Shown here: piece after piece, positions 8,854 to 18,670 of the stretch | Layout: the number at the start of each line of letters is the position of its first letter | Position numbering within the stretch: the stretch's first letter is position 1 | Assembly (NCBI RefSeq): GCF_900108225.1 | Contig: NZ_FNUZ01000004.1 | Location: 124,001 to 188,000, forward strand | Source of the DNA: Thalassococcus halodurans | GTDB lineage: Bacteria > Pseudomonadota > Alphaproteobacteria > Rhodobacterales > Rhodobacteraceae | Length of the DNA stretch: 64,000 nt | Reading direction: 5' to 3' | Program-made: the position numbers and the translations under genes | The notes under the pieces: generated by a model | Database searches by the model: none | The model's input: only the letters and a program-made list of their open reading frames with translations | Told to the model about the DNA's origin: nothing

Positions 8854-8870
8854 GTGATATTTTACATCAC
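8854..8870. promoter_or_regulatory. Inverted repeat GTGAT-N7-ATCAC before cysE
   Basis: A perfect 5-base inverted repeat with a 7-base spacer lies between gp15 and cysE, about 60 bases upstream of the cysE start. Arm length and symmetry fit a dimeric repressor or activator site, but the spacing matches neither CRP (TGTGA-N6-TCACA) nor FNR (TTGAT-N4-ATCAA), so the regulator is unknown. Confidence 0.3.
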
Positions 8871-8931
8871 CTCTTTGCGTTTCCGATCCGCGACATATCT
8901 GCTATGGTCAACGCGTTAAACGGAGGGCGCA

Positions 8932-9741
8932 ATGGCCAAAACCAAAGCAAAAGTTGAAAAACTTGATCCGGTTTGGGCACGGATTCTGACCGAAGCAGAA
9001 GATGCTGTTCGGGACGAACCGCTGCTGGGTGGGCTTGTGCATTATTCGGTGCTGCATCACCCGACAATCGAACGGGCGTTGAGTTACCGGATTTCGCTGA
9101 AGCTGGCGAATGGCGAAATGTCCGAGCAGATTCTGCGCGAGATTTGTGATGAGGCGCACGCCTCTGATCCGGATTTGGCGCTGGCGGCGCGTGCAGATAT
9201 CGTCGCCGTCTACGAACGCGATCCGGCATGCCATCGCTTCCTGCAGCCCTTGCTGTATTTTAAAGGCTTTCAGGCGATCCAGTCTTACCGTGTGGCCAAC
9301 TGGCTCTGGCGTCAGGGACGTCAGGATTTGGCGTATATGTTCCAGATGCGCTGCTCTGAGGTCTTTGGCGTCGATATCCACCCTGCGGCAAAAATCGGCC
9401 GTGGGATCATGATCGACCACGCGCATTCCATCGTGATCGGTGAAACCGCCGTGGTGGGCGACAACGTTTCAATGCTTCATTCCGTGACGCTCGGCGGTAC
9501 CGGTAAGGAAGAAGAAGACCGTCACCCTAAGATTGGCGACGGCGTTCTGATTGGTGCGGGTGCCAAGGTTCTGGGCAATATCAAGATCGGCAACTGCTCA
9601 CGCATTGCAGCTGGTTCCGTGGTGCTGGAAGAGGTGCCGCCGATGAAAACAGTCGCTGGCGTTCCGGCACGCATCGTGGGCGAGGCGGGCTGTTCGCAGC
9701 CGTCAATCAATATGGATCAACTGATCCGTGGTGGCGCTTAA
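8932..9741 (+). CDS. cysE: Serine O-acetyltransferase
   Basis: Transfers acetyl from acetyl-CoA to L-serine to give O-acetylserine, the first step of cysteine synthesis; cytosolic. The 269-residue protein has the N-terminal helical SATase domain (EAEDAVRDEPLLGGLVHYSV near residue 25) and a C-terminal left-handed beta-helix of hexapeptide repeats from about residue 145 (GVDIHPAAKIGRG, DHAHSIVIGETAVVGDNV, IGDGVLIGAGAKVLGNIKIG). The DHAH motif near residue 161 holds the catalytic histidine. GGAGG lies 7 bases before the ATG. It follows the GTA cluster on the same strand, a neighbour arrangement I recall from other Rhodobacteraceae. Confidence 0.95.
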   Translation: MAKTKAKVEKLDPVWARILTEAEDAVRDEPLLGGLVHYSVLHHPTIERALSYRISLKLANGEMSEQILREICDEAHASDPDLALAARADIVAVYERDPACHRFLQPLLYFKGFQAIQSYRVANWLWRQGRQDLAYMFQMRCSEVFGVDIHPAAKIGRGIMIDHAHSIVIGETAVVGDNVSMLHSVTLGGTGKEEEDRHPKIGDGVLIGAGAKVLGNIKIGNCSRIAAGSVVLEEVPPMKTVAGVPARIVGEAGCSQPSINMDQLIRGGA

Positions 9742-9772
9742 GCCGTTTTGATGGTTGGAAAATGTTGGCCGT

Positions 9773-11077
9773 TTAGGCCAACATTGAAACCGGATTTTCC
9801 AGATTATCACAAATCGCGCTTAGAAGCTGCGCGCCTAGTGCACCGTCGATAACGCGGTGATCTACCGACAGTGTCATGGACATGACCGTCGCGACAGCGA
9901 CGTCACCGCTGTCGCGTACGACAGGCTTCTTGATCCCCGCGCCGACGGCAAGGATGGCGCCATGGGGCGGGTTGATGACCGCGTCGAAGTTTTCGATGCC
10001 GAACATGCCCAAGTTGGAAATCGCAAAGCTGCCGCCCTGATATTCATGGGGGGCCAGCTTTTTGTCCCGCGCTCGGGTCGCCAAGTCTTTCATCTGGCTG
10101 GAAAGGGACGAAAGACTCTGGGTCTCTGCATCCCGAAGAACGGGTGTAAAGAGCCCCCCTTCAATGGCCACTGCAACGGCGACGTCCGACGGTTTCAGCC
10201 GCAAGATACGATCACCTGCCCAAATCGCATTGGCATCGGGCACCTCCTGCAGCGCCATAGCGCAGGCTTTGATGATAAAGTCGTTGACCGACAGCTTCAC
10301 GCCCCGTGCCGACAACTTTGCGTTCATCTTGGCGCGGGCTTCCAGCAGCGTGTCGATTTCCACTGATCGGCGCAGATAGAAATGCGGGACGGTTTGTTTG
10401 GCTTCCGTCAACCGGTCCGCAATGGTCCGGCGCATGTTGTCGAGAGGCACCTCGATGGTTTCGCGGTCCGCGTAGATTTTTGCAATGGCATCGGACGAAA
10501 CGGACGGCGCCGTGGGGCGCGGTGCTGTAGGCGCCGGTGCTGCGGCAGGGGCTGGGGCGGCAACAGCTGTGCCAGCGCCATCGGCCTTCAAAACATCAGC
10601 CTTGGTGATGCGCCCGCGAGGACCAGAGCCTGAGATCTGCGCAAGGTCGAGACCTTTTTCCGAAGCCAGCCGGCGCGCCAGTGGGGTCGCGAAAATCCGG
10701 TCGCCAGCGTCTGTGGCAGGGGCGGCAGGCGCGGGCTTCGCGGGGTGTCCTTCGGACACCGCCTTGTCGCCCGCTGTGGCCTGCGCCGCTGGCGCCGTGG
10801 CCACGGGCGTCGCGCCCAGATCGTCGGCGGTTTCGCCGTCTTCCAGCAGGATGGCGATGGGCGTGTTGACCTTCACGTTTCCGGTACCTTCGGCAATCAG
10901 AATTTTGCCGATTTTACCTTCGTCCACAGCTTCGAATTCCATGGTCGCTTTGTCGGTTTCAATCTCGGCGATAACATCGCCTGATTGGACGGTGTCGCCT
11001 TCTTTCACCAGCCATTTTGCCAGCGTGCCTTCCTCCATCGTGGGGGACAGGGCGGGCATCAGGATTTCAATCGGCAT
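9773..11077 (-). CDS. pdhC: Pyruvate dehydrogenase E2, dihydrolipoamide acetyltransferase
   Basis: E2 core of the pyruvate dehydrogenase complex; moves the acetyl group from the lipoyl arm to CoA. The 434-residue protein has one lipoyl domain (residues 1-80, lipoylated lysine K43 in ETDKAT), an alanine/proline-rich linker, a peripheral subunit-binding domain around residues 128-165 ([29 protein letters not shown]) and a catalytic domain from about 205 with the active-site motif [11 protein letters not shown] near the C-terminus (H407). GAGGTG precedes the start. Last gene of the minus-strand set pdhA-pdhB-pdhC. Dihydrolipoamide dehydrogenase (E3) is not in the window. Confidence 0.96.
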   Translation of the reverse strand: MPIEILMPALSPTMEEGTLAKWLVKEGDTVQSGDVIAEIETDKATMEFEAVDEGKIGKILIAEGTGNVKVNTPIAILLEDGETADDLGATPVATAPAAQATAGDKAVSEGHPAKPAPAAPATDAGDRIFATPLARRLASEKGLDLAQISGSGPRGRITKADVLKADGAGTAVAAPAPAAAPAPTAPRPTAPSVSSDAIAKIYADRETIEVPLDNMRRTIADRLTEAKQTVPHFYLRRSVEIDTLLEARAKMNAKLSARGVKLSVNDFIIKACAMALQEVPDANAIWAGDRILRLKPSDVAVAVAIEGGLFTPVLRDAETQSLSSLSSQMKDLATRARDKKLAPHEYQGGSFAISNLGMFGIENFDAVINPPHGAILAVGAGIKKPVVRDSGDVAVATVMSMTLSVDHRVIDGALGAQLLSAICDNLENPVSMLA

Positions 11078-11122
11078 GGGGCACCTCTTGGGTGGGGGCG
11101 GTCCGGAAGTGGGCGAGCGGTG

Positions 11123-12499
11123 TCATCGGTAGCAGACCTGTTTGGCAGCGGCGATGACCTCGGGCGTGGTGACCAGCGCCAGTTTCTCAAGGTTCGCGGC
11201 GTAGGGCATGGGGACGTCCTTGCCCGTTAAGTTGATGACGGGCGCGTCGAGGTAATCGAACGCCTCTTGCATCAGAACAGCCGAGATATGGTTGCCGATG
11301 GAAGCCACTGGCCAGCCTTCTTCGACTGTGATGCAGCGGTTGGTTTTCTTGACGCTTTCAATCACGGTTGCGGTGTCGATGGGGCGCAGGGTGCGCAGGT
11401 CGATGACCTCGGCGCTGATGCCGTCTTGTGCGAGCGCATCGGCCGCTTCCAAAGCATAGGTCATACCGATGCCGAAGCTGACGATGGTGACGTCCGTGCC
11501 TTCGCGCCAGATACGGGCCTTGCCGAAGGGAATTGTGAAGTCGTCCATCACCGGCACGTCAAAGCTGCGTCCGTAAAGGATTTCGTTTTCTAGAAAGATC
11601 ACAGGGTTCGGATCGCGAATGGCGGTTTTCATCAGGCCTTTGGCGTCGGAGGCCGAGTAGGGCATGACGACTTTCAGGCCCGGAATATGGGCATACCATG
11701 CAGCGTAGTCCTGACTGTGCTGGGCCGCGACGCGGGCAGCCGCACCATTGGGGCCGCGGAAAACGATGGGACAGCCCATCTGACCGCCGGACATATAGAG
11801 CGTTTTGGCGGCCGAATTGACGATCTGGTCCATGGCCTGCATGGCGAAGTTGAAGGTCATGAATTCGACGATTGGGCGGAGGCCACCGAATGCCGCGCCG
11901 ACCGCGAGGCCTGCAAAGCCGTGTTCGGTGATGGGCGTGTCGATCACCCGTTTGCTGCCGAATTCGTCCAAGAGACCTTGGGAGATTTTGTAGGCGCCTT
12001 GGTATTCCGCCACTTCTTCGCCCATCAGGAAGACATCGCCGTCGCGGCGCATTTCTTCGGCCATCGCATCGCGGATCGCTTCGCGGACGGTCATCGAGCG
12101 GGTTTTCGTACCCTCGGGCCAGTCCGGTGTTCTGTCCGGCTGCGGGGCGGCGGGTGCAGAGTTCGCGGAGCCCCCTGCGGGGGCCGCCTTGGCCTCTGCT
12201 GTGGCCTGCGCCGCTGGCGCCGTGGCCACGGGCGTGGCGCTAACCTCGATAGTTTCGCCTTCTTCTGCGAGGATCGCGATGGGCGTGTTCACCTTCACGT
12301 TCGCCGTTCCAGCGGGCACAAGGATTTTGCCGACACGGCCTTCATCGACCGCTTCGAATTCCATCGTGGCTTTGTCTGTTTCGATTTCGGCGATCACATC
12401 ACCCGCGGCGACTGTGTCGCCTTCTTTGACCAACCATTTGGCAAGGGTGCCTTCTTCCATCGTGGGCGACAGGGCGGGCATCAGGATTTCTGTTGTCAT
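11123..12499 (-). CDS. pdhB: Pyruvate dehydrogenase E1 component, beta subunit with lipoyl domain
   Basis: Beta subunit of the thiamine-diphosphate E1 enzyme that decarboxylates pyruvate. At 458 residues it is longer than an ordinary E1-beta (about 325) because it begins with a complete lipoyl domain (K43 in ETDKAT) almost identical to that of the E2 downstream, joined by an Ala/Pro linker (residues 85-125). The E1-beta part begins near residue 135 with [17 protein letters not shown], followed by [15 protein letters not shown] and [20 protein letters not shown]. This fusion is known from alphaproteobacteria such as Sinorhizobium and Rhodobacter. Four bases separate it from pdhA. Confidence 0.96.
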   Translation of the reverse strand: MTTEILMPALSPTMEEGTLAKWLVKEGDTVAAGDVIAEIETDKATMEFEAVDEGRVGKILVPAGTANVKVNTPIAILAEEGETIEVSATPVATAPAAQATAEAKAAPAGGSANSAPAAPQPDRTPDWPEGTKTRSMTVREAIRDAMAEEMRRDGDVFLMGEEVAEYQGAYKISQGLLDEFGSKRVIDTPITEHGFAGLAVGAAFGGLRPIVEFMTFNFAMQAMDQIVNSAAKTLYMSGGQMGCPIVFRGPNGAAARVAAQHSQDYAAWYAHIPGLKVVMPYSASDAKGLMKTAIRDPNPVIFLENEILYGRSFDVPVMDDFTIPFGKARIWREGTDVTIVSFGIGMTYALEAADALAQDGISAEVIDLRTLRPIDTATVIESVKKTNRCITVEEGWPVASIGNHISAVLMQEAFDYLDAPVINLTGKDVPMPYAANLEKLALVTTPEVIAAAKQVCYR

Positions 12500-12503
12500 G
12501 GTC

Positions 12504-13505
12504 TTAACCCTCCACCTGCGCGTAAATGTCTGTCCAAAGTTCCGCCGGATCGGGTTCGGGGCTTTCGCGGGCGAAATCGGCGGCTTCGTTGACGATGGAT
12601 TTGATTTCCTTGTCGATGGCTTTCAAATCGTCCTCGGTCGCTGACTTTGCCTCGAGCAGCATCTGGCGGACGTGATCGATCGGGTCCCGTTCATCGCGCA
12701 TTTTCTGCACCTCTTCGCGGGTGCGGTATTTTGCGGGATCGGACATGGAGTGGCCGCGATAGCGATATGTTTTGATTTCCAGAATGTAGGGGCCTTTGCC
12801 CGCGCGGCAGTGGAGTGTCGCCTTTTCGGCCGCATCACGCACGGCGAGTACGTCCATGCCGTCCACTTCTTCGCCTTCAATGCCGTAGGCGCGGCCGCGT
12901 TCGAACAGCGACTTGGATTTGGTCGACCGCTTCACGCTGGTGCCCATGGCGTATTGGTTGTTTTCGATGACGAAGATCACCGGCAGGTCCCAAAGTTCGG
13001 CCATGTTGTAGGTCTCATAGACCTGACCCTGGTTCGCCGCGCCATCGCCGAAGTAGCAGAAGGTCACATTGTGTTCGCCGCGGTATTTGTCAGAGAACGC
13101 CAGACCCGCGCCGATGGGCACCTGTGCGCCGACAATGCCATGACCGCCGTAGAAATGCTTTTCGCGGCTGAACATATGCATCGAGCCGCCTTTGCCTTTG
13201 GAATAGCCACCTTCGCGGCCCGTCAGTTCGGCCATAACGCCTTTGGGGTCCATGCCACAGGCCAGCATATGGCCGTGATCGCGGTAGGATGTGAGGCGTT
13301 TGTCGTTTTTGCGTGCGACCGCTTCGATGCCGACGACAACGGCTTCCTGGCCGATATAAAGGTGACAGAACCCGCCAATCAGGCCCATGCCATACAGCTG
13401 GCCTGCTTTTTCCTCGAACCGGCGGATCAGCAGCATATCGCGATAGTATTTCAGCAGCTCATCCGCATCCGCCGTGGGGGCAGAGGTTTTCTTGCGTGTG
13501 GCCAT
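12504..13505 (-). CDS. pdhA: Pyruvate dehydrogenase E1 component, alpha subunit
   Basis: Alpha subunit of heterotetrameric E1, binds thiamine diphosphate and carries out pyruvate decarboxylation together with PdhB. The 333-residue protein shows the TPP motif [17 protein letters not shown] ending in VIENN (about residues 165-195), the conserved [14 protein letters not shown] and the phosphorylation-loop-like [15 protein letters not shown] near residue 265. I choose the ATG at 13505, which has GGGAGGG upstream; the ORF can be extended by seven codons to 13526 but the ribosome-binding site would then be lost. First gene of the operon; the lipoylated E1-beta and E2 follow. Confidence 0.96.
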   Translation of the reverse strand: MATRKKTSAPTADADELLKYYRDMLLIRRFEEKAGQLYGMGLIGGFCHLYIGQEAVVVGIEAVARKNDKRLTSYRDHGHMLACGMDPKGVMAELTGREGGYSKGKGGSMHMFSREKHFYGGHGIVGAQVPIGAGLAFSDKYRGEHNVTFCYFGDGAANQGQVYETYNMAELWDLPVIFVIENNQYAMGTSVKRSTKSKSLFERGRAYGIEGEEVDGMDVLAVRDAAEKATLHCRAGKGPYILEIKTYRYRGHSMSDPAKYRTREEVQKMRDERDPIDHVRQMLLEAKSATEDDLKAIDKEIKSIVNEAADFARESPEPDPAELWTDIYAQVEG

Positions 13506-13623
13506 GGCTGAACCCTCCCAGTTCAATCGTTTAACCTTAAACGGTTTTTCGCAGGTTAGGGCGGGTCTGTGGCCGTGTCAAAGGGACACAGGTTTGGTCT
13601 ACGGCGATTTATGTGGGGTCAGA

Positions 13624-14997
13624 TCAGCAATTGGGCACATTGACGGCCAATCCGCCAAGCGATGTTTCCTTGTACTTCTCGGACATATCCGCGCCGACCT
13701 GGCGCATGGTTTCAATGCAGGCGTCCAGCGGCACCAGATGCGTGCCATCGCCCCGCAATGCCAGGCTGGCGGCGGATACGGCTTTGACGGCGCCAAGGCC
13801 GTTCCTTTCAATGCAGGGCACTTGAACCAGCCCTTTGACCGGATCGCAGGTCATGCCCAAATGATGTTCCAGCGCGATTTCGGCGGCGTTTTCGATCTGT
13901 TCGGGCGTGCCGCCCATCACAGCACACAGCCCCGCGGCGGCCATGGCGGATGCGCTGCCAACTTCGGCCTGACAGCCCGCTTCGGCACCCGAAATAGATG
14001 CGTTGTATTTCACCAATCCGCCAATCGCCGCTGCCGTCAGCAAGAAATCCGGCAGCCTGCTGCGTGTCGCATCCGGCACGTGATCCAACCAATAGCGGAT
14101 GACGGAAGGGACCACGCCTGCCGCGCCATTGGTGGGAGCGGTGACAACTTGACCGCCAGCGGCGTTTTCTTCGTTCACCGCCATGGCGTAGGCGCTCATC
14201 CAGTCGTTGATCGTATGGGGCGCCATCATGTTGTTGCCGCGTTCCGCCTGTAGCGCGTCGTGAATTGCCTTTGCGCGGCGCTTTACATTCAGCCCACCGG
14301 GCAAAGTGCCGTCGGTGGTCAGGCCGCGATCGATGCAATCCTCCATGACCTGCCAGATACGCTCGACCCCCTGTTCAACCTTGGCCGAAGGCGCGCGGGA
14401 CAGTTCGTTGGCGCGTTTCATCTGCGCGATGGATTTGCCGGATGCCTTGGCCATTTCCAGCATTTCCGCGCCGGTTTTGAACGGAAAGGGTACGGCAGGG
14501 CCATCGTCTGTGTCGCGGCCTTGGGCAAGTTCTGCTTCGGTCAGAACAAAGCCGCCGCCAATCGAATAGTAGGTTTCCTGCAAAACCACGTCGCCTTGGG
14601 CATCCAGCGCCTCAAGGATCATGCCGTTGGCGTGGCCGGGCAGGGAGCGATCATAATCAAACCGCAGGTCGTTAGACGGATCGAAGTGCAGTTCGGGCAA
14701 ACCCTCGGGGCGCAGGGTGCAGGTCGCCCGCAGCTCTGCCATCGCCTTTTCAGCGGCTTCCGCGTCAAACGTGTCGGGCAGAAACCCTGCCAACCCAAGG
14801 ATCACCGCGCGGTCGGTCGCGTGGCCGACACCCGTGAAGGCCAAAGACCCATGCAGCGACCCGCGAACGGCGTTCACCGTAAAGCTGACCTGACGCATCC
14901 GATCCAGAAACCGCGCCGCTGCCACCATCGGCCCCATTGTGTGGGAAGACGACGGGCCAACGCCGATTTTGAACATATCGAATACGGAAAGAAACAT
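13624..14997 (-). CDS. sdaA: L-serine ammonia-lyase
   Basis: Iron-sulfur L-serine dehydratase that converts serine to pyruvate and ammonia. The 457-residue single-chain protein begins with FDMFKIGVGPSSSHTMGP, the substrate-binding N-terminal motif of the SdaA beta domain, and has the alpha domain from about residue 170, with NGAAGVVPSVIRYW near residue 290 and the cysteines that would hold the [4Fe-4S] cluster in AGLCAVMGGTP, GMTCDPVKGL and QVPCIERN (about residues 358-403). Monocistronic on the minus strand, ending before pdhA's upstream region. Products feed directly into the pyruvate dehydrogenase encoded next to it. Confidence 0.96.
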   Translation of the reverse strand: MFLSVFDMFKIGVGPSSSHTMGPMVAAARFLDRMRQVSFTVNAVRGSLHGSLAFTGVGHATDRAVILGLAGFLPDTFDAEAAEKAMAELRATCTLRPEGLPELHFDPSNDLRFDYDRSLPGHANGMILEALDAQGDVVLQETYYSIGGGFVLTEAELAQGRDTDDGPAVPFPFKTGAEMLEMAKASGKSIAQMKRANELSRAPSAKVEQGVERIWQVMEDCIDRGLTTDGTLPGGLNVKRRAKAIHDALQAERGNNMMAPHTINDWMSAYAMAVNEENAAGGQVVTAPTNGAAGVVPSVIRYWLDHVPDATRSRLPDFLLTAAAIGGLVKYNASISGAEAGCQAEVGSASAMAAAGLCAVMGGTPEQIENAAEIALEHHLGMTCDPVKGLVQVPCIERNGLGAVKAVSAASLALRGDGTHLVPLDACIETMRQVGADMSEKYKETSLGGLAVNVPNC

Positions 14998-15204
14998 GGG
15001 TGCGCCTGTATTTGTCCGGTCTTAGGATTCGCCTCAGACTAGAAGGTTTTCAACCCGGCAATATGGCGAAAGCGACATATCGGTGCGCAGGAACAGCCCA
15101 AGACAGGCTCTGCGCGTCAATCAGACCGGTTTTCGGGTGGATTGCCTCTCGCACCATGGCGCGGTGCGGCCTATAAGGGCGGCGCTGCCATGTAAGAGGA
15201 TACC

Positions 15205-15993
15205 ATGACCGGAGAGCTTTCCCCAATTGATCGCGCCAAATTCGTAGCTGCCAAACAAGCGGCGGGCTTTGTCGAAGACGGCATGAAAGTCGGTCTCGGG
15301 ACCGGATCAACCGCCGCATGGCTGGTGCGCTGCCTTGCCGAGCGTATGGAAGAAGAGGGCATCCGTTTCCGTGGTGTGCCAACATCAACCCGCACAGCCG
15401 ATCTGGCGCGCGAACTGGGCATCGAAGTGATTTCGCTGGATGAAGCCAAGTGGCTCGATCTGACCATCGATGGCGCCGACGAATTCGACAAGGACCTGAA
15501 CCTGATCAAGGGCGGCGGCGGTGCGCTGTTGCAGGAAAAGATCGTGGCAACGGCCTCTGACCAGATGGTCGTGATCGCCGACGCCGCGAAAGAGGTTCAG
15601 ACCCTTGGCAACTTCCCCCTGCCGATCGAGGTTATTCCCTTTGGCTGGCAAACCAGCCAGAGCCTTGTGGAAGAAACGCTGGTCAGCATGGACGTCATGG
15701 GCCGCAAAAGCACCCTGCGTATGAACGGCGCAAAACCGTTCGTGACGGACGAAGGCAACCACATCCTTGACCTGCACTTGGGCCGCATCGGCAATGCCCG
15801 TCAGTTGGCCTTGGTTCTAAACCAAATCCCCGGGGTGGTTGAAAACGGGTTGTTCATAGATATCTGTGATCGCGTGGTTATCGGCTTTGCTGACGGCAAG
15901 GTGGAAACCCGTGACATCAATGCAGGCACCGTGACGACAGACCAGATGCTGTTCGAAGAAAGCGATAACCTGTTCAAGGACCTCGGAGACTGA
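15205..15993 (+). CDS. rpiA: Ribose-5-phosphate isomerase A
   Basis: Interconverts ribose 5-phosphate and ribulose 5-phosphate in the pentose phosphate pathway. The 262-residue protein has the family motifs VGLGTGSTAAWLV near residue 30, TIDGADEFDKDLNLIKGGGG near residue 88 and LLQEKIVA after it; the aspartates of DGADE and the lysine of LIKGGGG are the usual catalytic residues. AGAGGA before the ATG fits a ribosome-binding site. Four bases separate its stop from glutathione reductase, so the two genes are likely one transcript; both relate to NADPH and sugar-phosphate balance. Confidence 0.97.
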   Translation: MTGELSPIDRAKFVAAKQAAGFVEDGMKVGLGTGSTAAWLVRCLAERMEEEGIRFRGVPTSTRTADLARELGIEVISLDEAKWLDLTIDGADEFDKDLNLIKGGGGALLQEKIVATASDQMVVIADAAKEVQTLGNFPLPIEVIPFGWQTSQSLVEETLVSMDVMGRKSTLRMNGAKPFVTDEGNHILDLHLGRIGNARQLALVLNQIPGVVENGLFIDICDRVVIGFADGKVETRDINAGTVTTDQMLFEESDNLFKDLGD

Positions 15994-15997
15994 GTTT

Positions 15998-17476
15998 ATG
16001 GCTGAATTCGACTATGACCTTTTCGTAATTGGCGGTGGGTCCGGCGGTGTGCGTGCTGCGCGTGTGGCGGCTGGCGAAACTGGCGCAAAGGTCGCTCTGG
16101 CCGAAGAAAGCCGTTACGGCGGCACCTGCGTGATCCGCGGGTGCGTTCCCAAAAAGCTGATGGTGTTCGCGTCGGAATATGCCGACATCTGCACCGATGC
16201 AGGTGGCTACGGCTGGGAAGTCACACGTGGTGATTTCGACTGGACCAAGTTTTCCGGCAAGCTGAACGAAGAACTGGACCGCCTTGAAGGTGTCTATCGC
16301 AAGCTGCTGGCCGGTTCGAACGTGGAAACGTTTGATGCCCGCGCGACGGTCAAGGATGCGCACACCGTTCAACTGTCGACCGGTGAGGTCAAAACAGCCA
16401 AACACATCCTGATCGCTGTTGGTGGTCGCCCTGTGCGCCCTGAAACCAAGAACGCCAATCTGGGCATGGTGTCGGATGACATCTTCCATCTGGAAAAACT
16501 GCCCAAGTCGATCCTGATCATCGGCGGCGGCTATATCGCTTGTGAATTCGCCTGCATCCTGCACGGTCTGGGCGTTGAAGTGACCCAATACTACCGCGGT
16601 GCGCAGATCCTGCGTGGTTTCGATGACGAAGCGCGCGGTCTGATCGCCGATCAGATGACCGAACGCGGCATCGATCTGCATCTGGGTGCCGACATCGTTG
16701 AAATGCGCTGCGCCACGTCCGAAGAAATCGAAGGCGCAGATGACGCTGGCATGGGTGCACCCGTGCACAGCACGCCGGGCGCCATCGGCGACAGCGGCCT
16801 GTCCGGTCAGGCAGAAGAACAGACCGAACAAAAGGGCCCGATCTTTGTTAAGGCGACCAACGGCAAAACCAAGGTCTTTGACGCGGTCCTGTTCGCCACG
16901 GGCCGAAAGCCCAACACGGATGGTCTGGGTCTTGAAGAGGTCGGCGTAAAACTTGGCCGCAAGGGCGAAGTTGTGGTCGATGAATACAGTCAGACAGCCG
17001 TGCCGTCGATCTATGCCATCGGCGATGTGACCGACCGTGTGAACCTGACCCCGGTCGCGATCCGTGAAGGCATGGCCTTTGTGGAAACCGTGTTCAAAGG
17101 CAACCCGACTCCCGTGGATCACGATCTGATCCCGTCGGCTGTTTTCACGCAGCCGGAAATGGGCACAGTTGGCCTGTCCGAGGAAGCGGCGCGCGATCAG
17201 GAAGAGATCGAGGTCTACAGCACCTCGTTCCGCCCGATGCAGAGCGCTTTCGTTGGCAAGCCGGATCGCGTATTGATGAAGCTGATTGTTTCTAAAGAAA
17301 CGCGCAAGGTTCTGGGTTGTCATATTGTCGCGCCAAACGCGGGCGAGATGATCCAGCTTGCGGGGATCGCGATTAAAATGGGCGCCACCAAAGAGGATTT
17401 CGACCGCACGGTCGCAGTTCACCCCACAATGTCCGAGGAAATCGTGACAATGCGGAATCCGGTGCGCACCGCTTGA
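15998..17476 (+). CDS. gor: Glutathione-disulfide reductase with inserted acidic loop
   Basis: NADPH-dependent flavoenzyme that reduces glutathione disulfide. The FAD motif GGGSGGVRAARVAA (residues 10-25), redox cysteines in GTCVIRGCVPKKL (about residues 44-56), the NADPH motif IIGGGYIACEFACILHGLG (near residue 172), the second FAD motif IYAIGDVTDRVNLTPVA (near residue 339) and the C-terminal HPTMSEE are all present. The 492 residues exceed the usual 450: an insertion of roughly 35-40 residues, about 239-279, rich in Gly, Ala, Glu and Gln, lies in the NADPH domain before GPIFVKATNGK. The reading frame is open and codon use normal, so it looks genuine rather than an assembly error. Confidence 0.94.
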   Translation: MAEFDYDLFVIGGGSGGVRAARVAAGETGAKVALAEESRYGGTCVIRGCVPKKLMVFASEYADICTDAGGYGWEVTRGDFDWTKFSGKLNEELDRLEGVYRKLLAGSNVETFDARATVKDAHTVQLSTGEVKTAKHILIAVGGRPVRPETKNANLGMVSDDIFHLEKLPKSILIIGGGYIACEFACILHGLGVEVTQYYRGAQILRGFDDEARGLIADQMTERGIDLHLGADIVEMRCATSEEIEGADDAGMGAPVHSTPGAIGDSGLSGQAEEQTEQKGPIFVKATNGKTKVFDAVLFATGRKPNTDGLGLEEVGVKLGRKGEVVVDEYSQTAVPSIYAIGDVTDRVNLTPVAIREGMAFVETVFKGNPTPVDHDLIPSAVFTQPEMGTVGLSEEAARDQEEIEVYSTSFRPMQSAFVGKPDRVLMKLIVSKETRKVLGCHIVAPNAGEMIQLAGIAIKMGATKEDFDRTVAVHPTMSEEIVTMRNPVRTA

Positions 17477-17482
17477 AATTTT

Positions 17483-17509
17483 GTTCCCTCCCCACAGCTA
17501 TGAGGGAAC
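17483..17509. other. Hairpin between gor and hflK
   Basis: A perfect 8-base inverted repeat, GTTCCCTC and GAGGGAAC, with an 11-base loop lies just after the gor stop and 30 bases before hflK. There is no T-run after it, so it is not a clear terminator; it could stabilise the gor mRNA end or be an operator in the hflK leader. Confidence 0.35.
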
Positions 17510-17539
17510 GCTTGGAACTTGAAAAAGGGATGAGGATAC

Positions 17540-18670
17540 ATGGCAGGCAATAACGGCGGCCCCTGGGGCGGCGGTGGATCAGGCGGCGGAAATGACCCGC
17601 AGCGCCCACAAGGGGGCGGCGGACGTGGCCCCGACAACAACCAGGGCCAGATTCCAGAGATCGACGAGCTTGTGAAAAAAGGTCAGGAACAACTGCGCGT
17701 CCTGATGGGCGGTCGTTCTGGCAAAGGTGGCGGCAATTCTGGCGGCCCTAGCGGCGGTGGTTCCGGCTTCTCGGCCGGATCGTTCGGCCTATTCGCTCTG
17801 GCGGCTGTGGCAGTCTGGGCGTTTTCCAGTTTCTACACAGTGCGCCCCGAAGAACAGTCTGTTGAACTGTTCCTTGGCGAATACAGCTCGACCGGTGAAC
17901 CCGGTCTGAACTTTGCGCCTTGGCCTTTTGTGACATACGACGTCATCAACGTGACTTCTGAACGGACCGAAAACATCGGCTCCGGCCGTGGCAGCAGCTC
18001 TGATGGTCTGATGCTGACGACAGATGCGAACATCGTAGACATCGATTTCCAGGTGGTCTGGAACATCAATGACCCTGCGAAGCTGCTGTTCAACATCCGT
18101 GACCCTGAACTGACCGTTCAGGCGGTTTCTGAATCGGTCATGCGCGAAATCATCGCGGCATCGAATCTTGCGCCGATCCTGAACCGTGACCGTGGTCTGA
18201 TTGCCGACACCGCGATGCAGAATATTCAGGAAACGTTGGACGAATACGACTCGGGCATCACCGTGGTTCGTGTGAACCTTGATCGCGCTGACCCGCCAGC
18301 CGAGGTCATCGACGCCTTCCGCGAAGTTCAGGCTGCTGAACAGGAACGTGACCGTCTGCAGCGTCAGGCCGACGCCTACGCAAACCGCGTTCTGGCCGAA
18401 GCCCGTGGTGCCGCTGCCCAGACGCTTGAGCAGGCCGAAGGTTACCGTGCACAGGTCGTCAACGAAGCGATCGGTGAGGCATCGCGCTTTGTGTCCGTTG
18501 CCAAAGAATTCAATCAGGCACCGGAAGTCACCCAGCGCCGTCTGTATCTGGAAACGATCGAACGCACTTTGGGTGACGTCGATAAGATCATTCTGGATGA
18601 CAGCTCTCAGGGCGGGGGCGTGCTGCCGTACCTTCCCCTCAATGAACTTCGCCGTGGAGGGTCGAACTGA
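17540..18670 (+). CDS. hflK: FtsH protease modulator HflK
   Basis: Membrane-anchored SPFH/prohibitin-family protein that forms a complex with HflC around the FtsH protease. The 376-residue protein has a glycine- and proline-rich cytoplasmic N-terminus (residues 1-75), one transmembrane helix around residues 77-97 (SFGLFALAAVAVWAFSSFYT) and a periplasmic SPFH domain beginning with VRPEEQSVELFLGEY. The C-terminal part is helical and Ala/Glu-rich (QAAEQERDRLQRQADAYANR). Stop TGA shares a base with the start of hflC, indicating coupled translation. Confidence 0.95.
   Translation: MAGNNGGPWGGGGSGGGNDPQRPQGGGGRGPDNNQGQIPEIDELVKKGQEQLRVLMGGRSGKGGGNSGGPSGGGSGFSAGSFGLFALAAVAVWAFSSFYTVRPEEQSVELFLGEYSSTGEPGLNFAPWPFVTYDVINVTSERTENIGSGRGSSSDGLMLTTDANIVDIDFQVVWNINDPAKLLFNIRDPELTVQAVSESVMREIIAASNLAPILNRDRGLIADTAMQNIQETLDEYDSGITVVRVNLDRADPPAEVIDAFREVQAAEQERDRLQRQADAYANRVLAEARGAAAQTLEQAEGYRAQVVNEAIGEASRFVSVAKEFNQAPEVTQRRLYLETIERTLGDVDKIILDDSSQGGGVLPYLPLNELRRGGSN

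Noticed and set aside
8875-8908. Sigma-70 promoter for cysE (TTGCGT and TATGGT)
   Set aside because: The spacing is 22 bases, too long to claim.
15974-17422. Long minus-strand frame opposite glutathione reductase (482 codons)
   Set aside because: Composition and lack of motifs show a shadow of gor; the plus-strand protein has all catalytic motifs.
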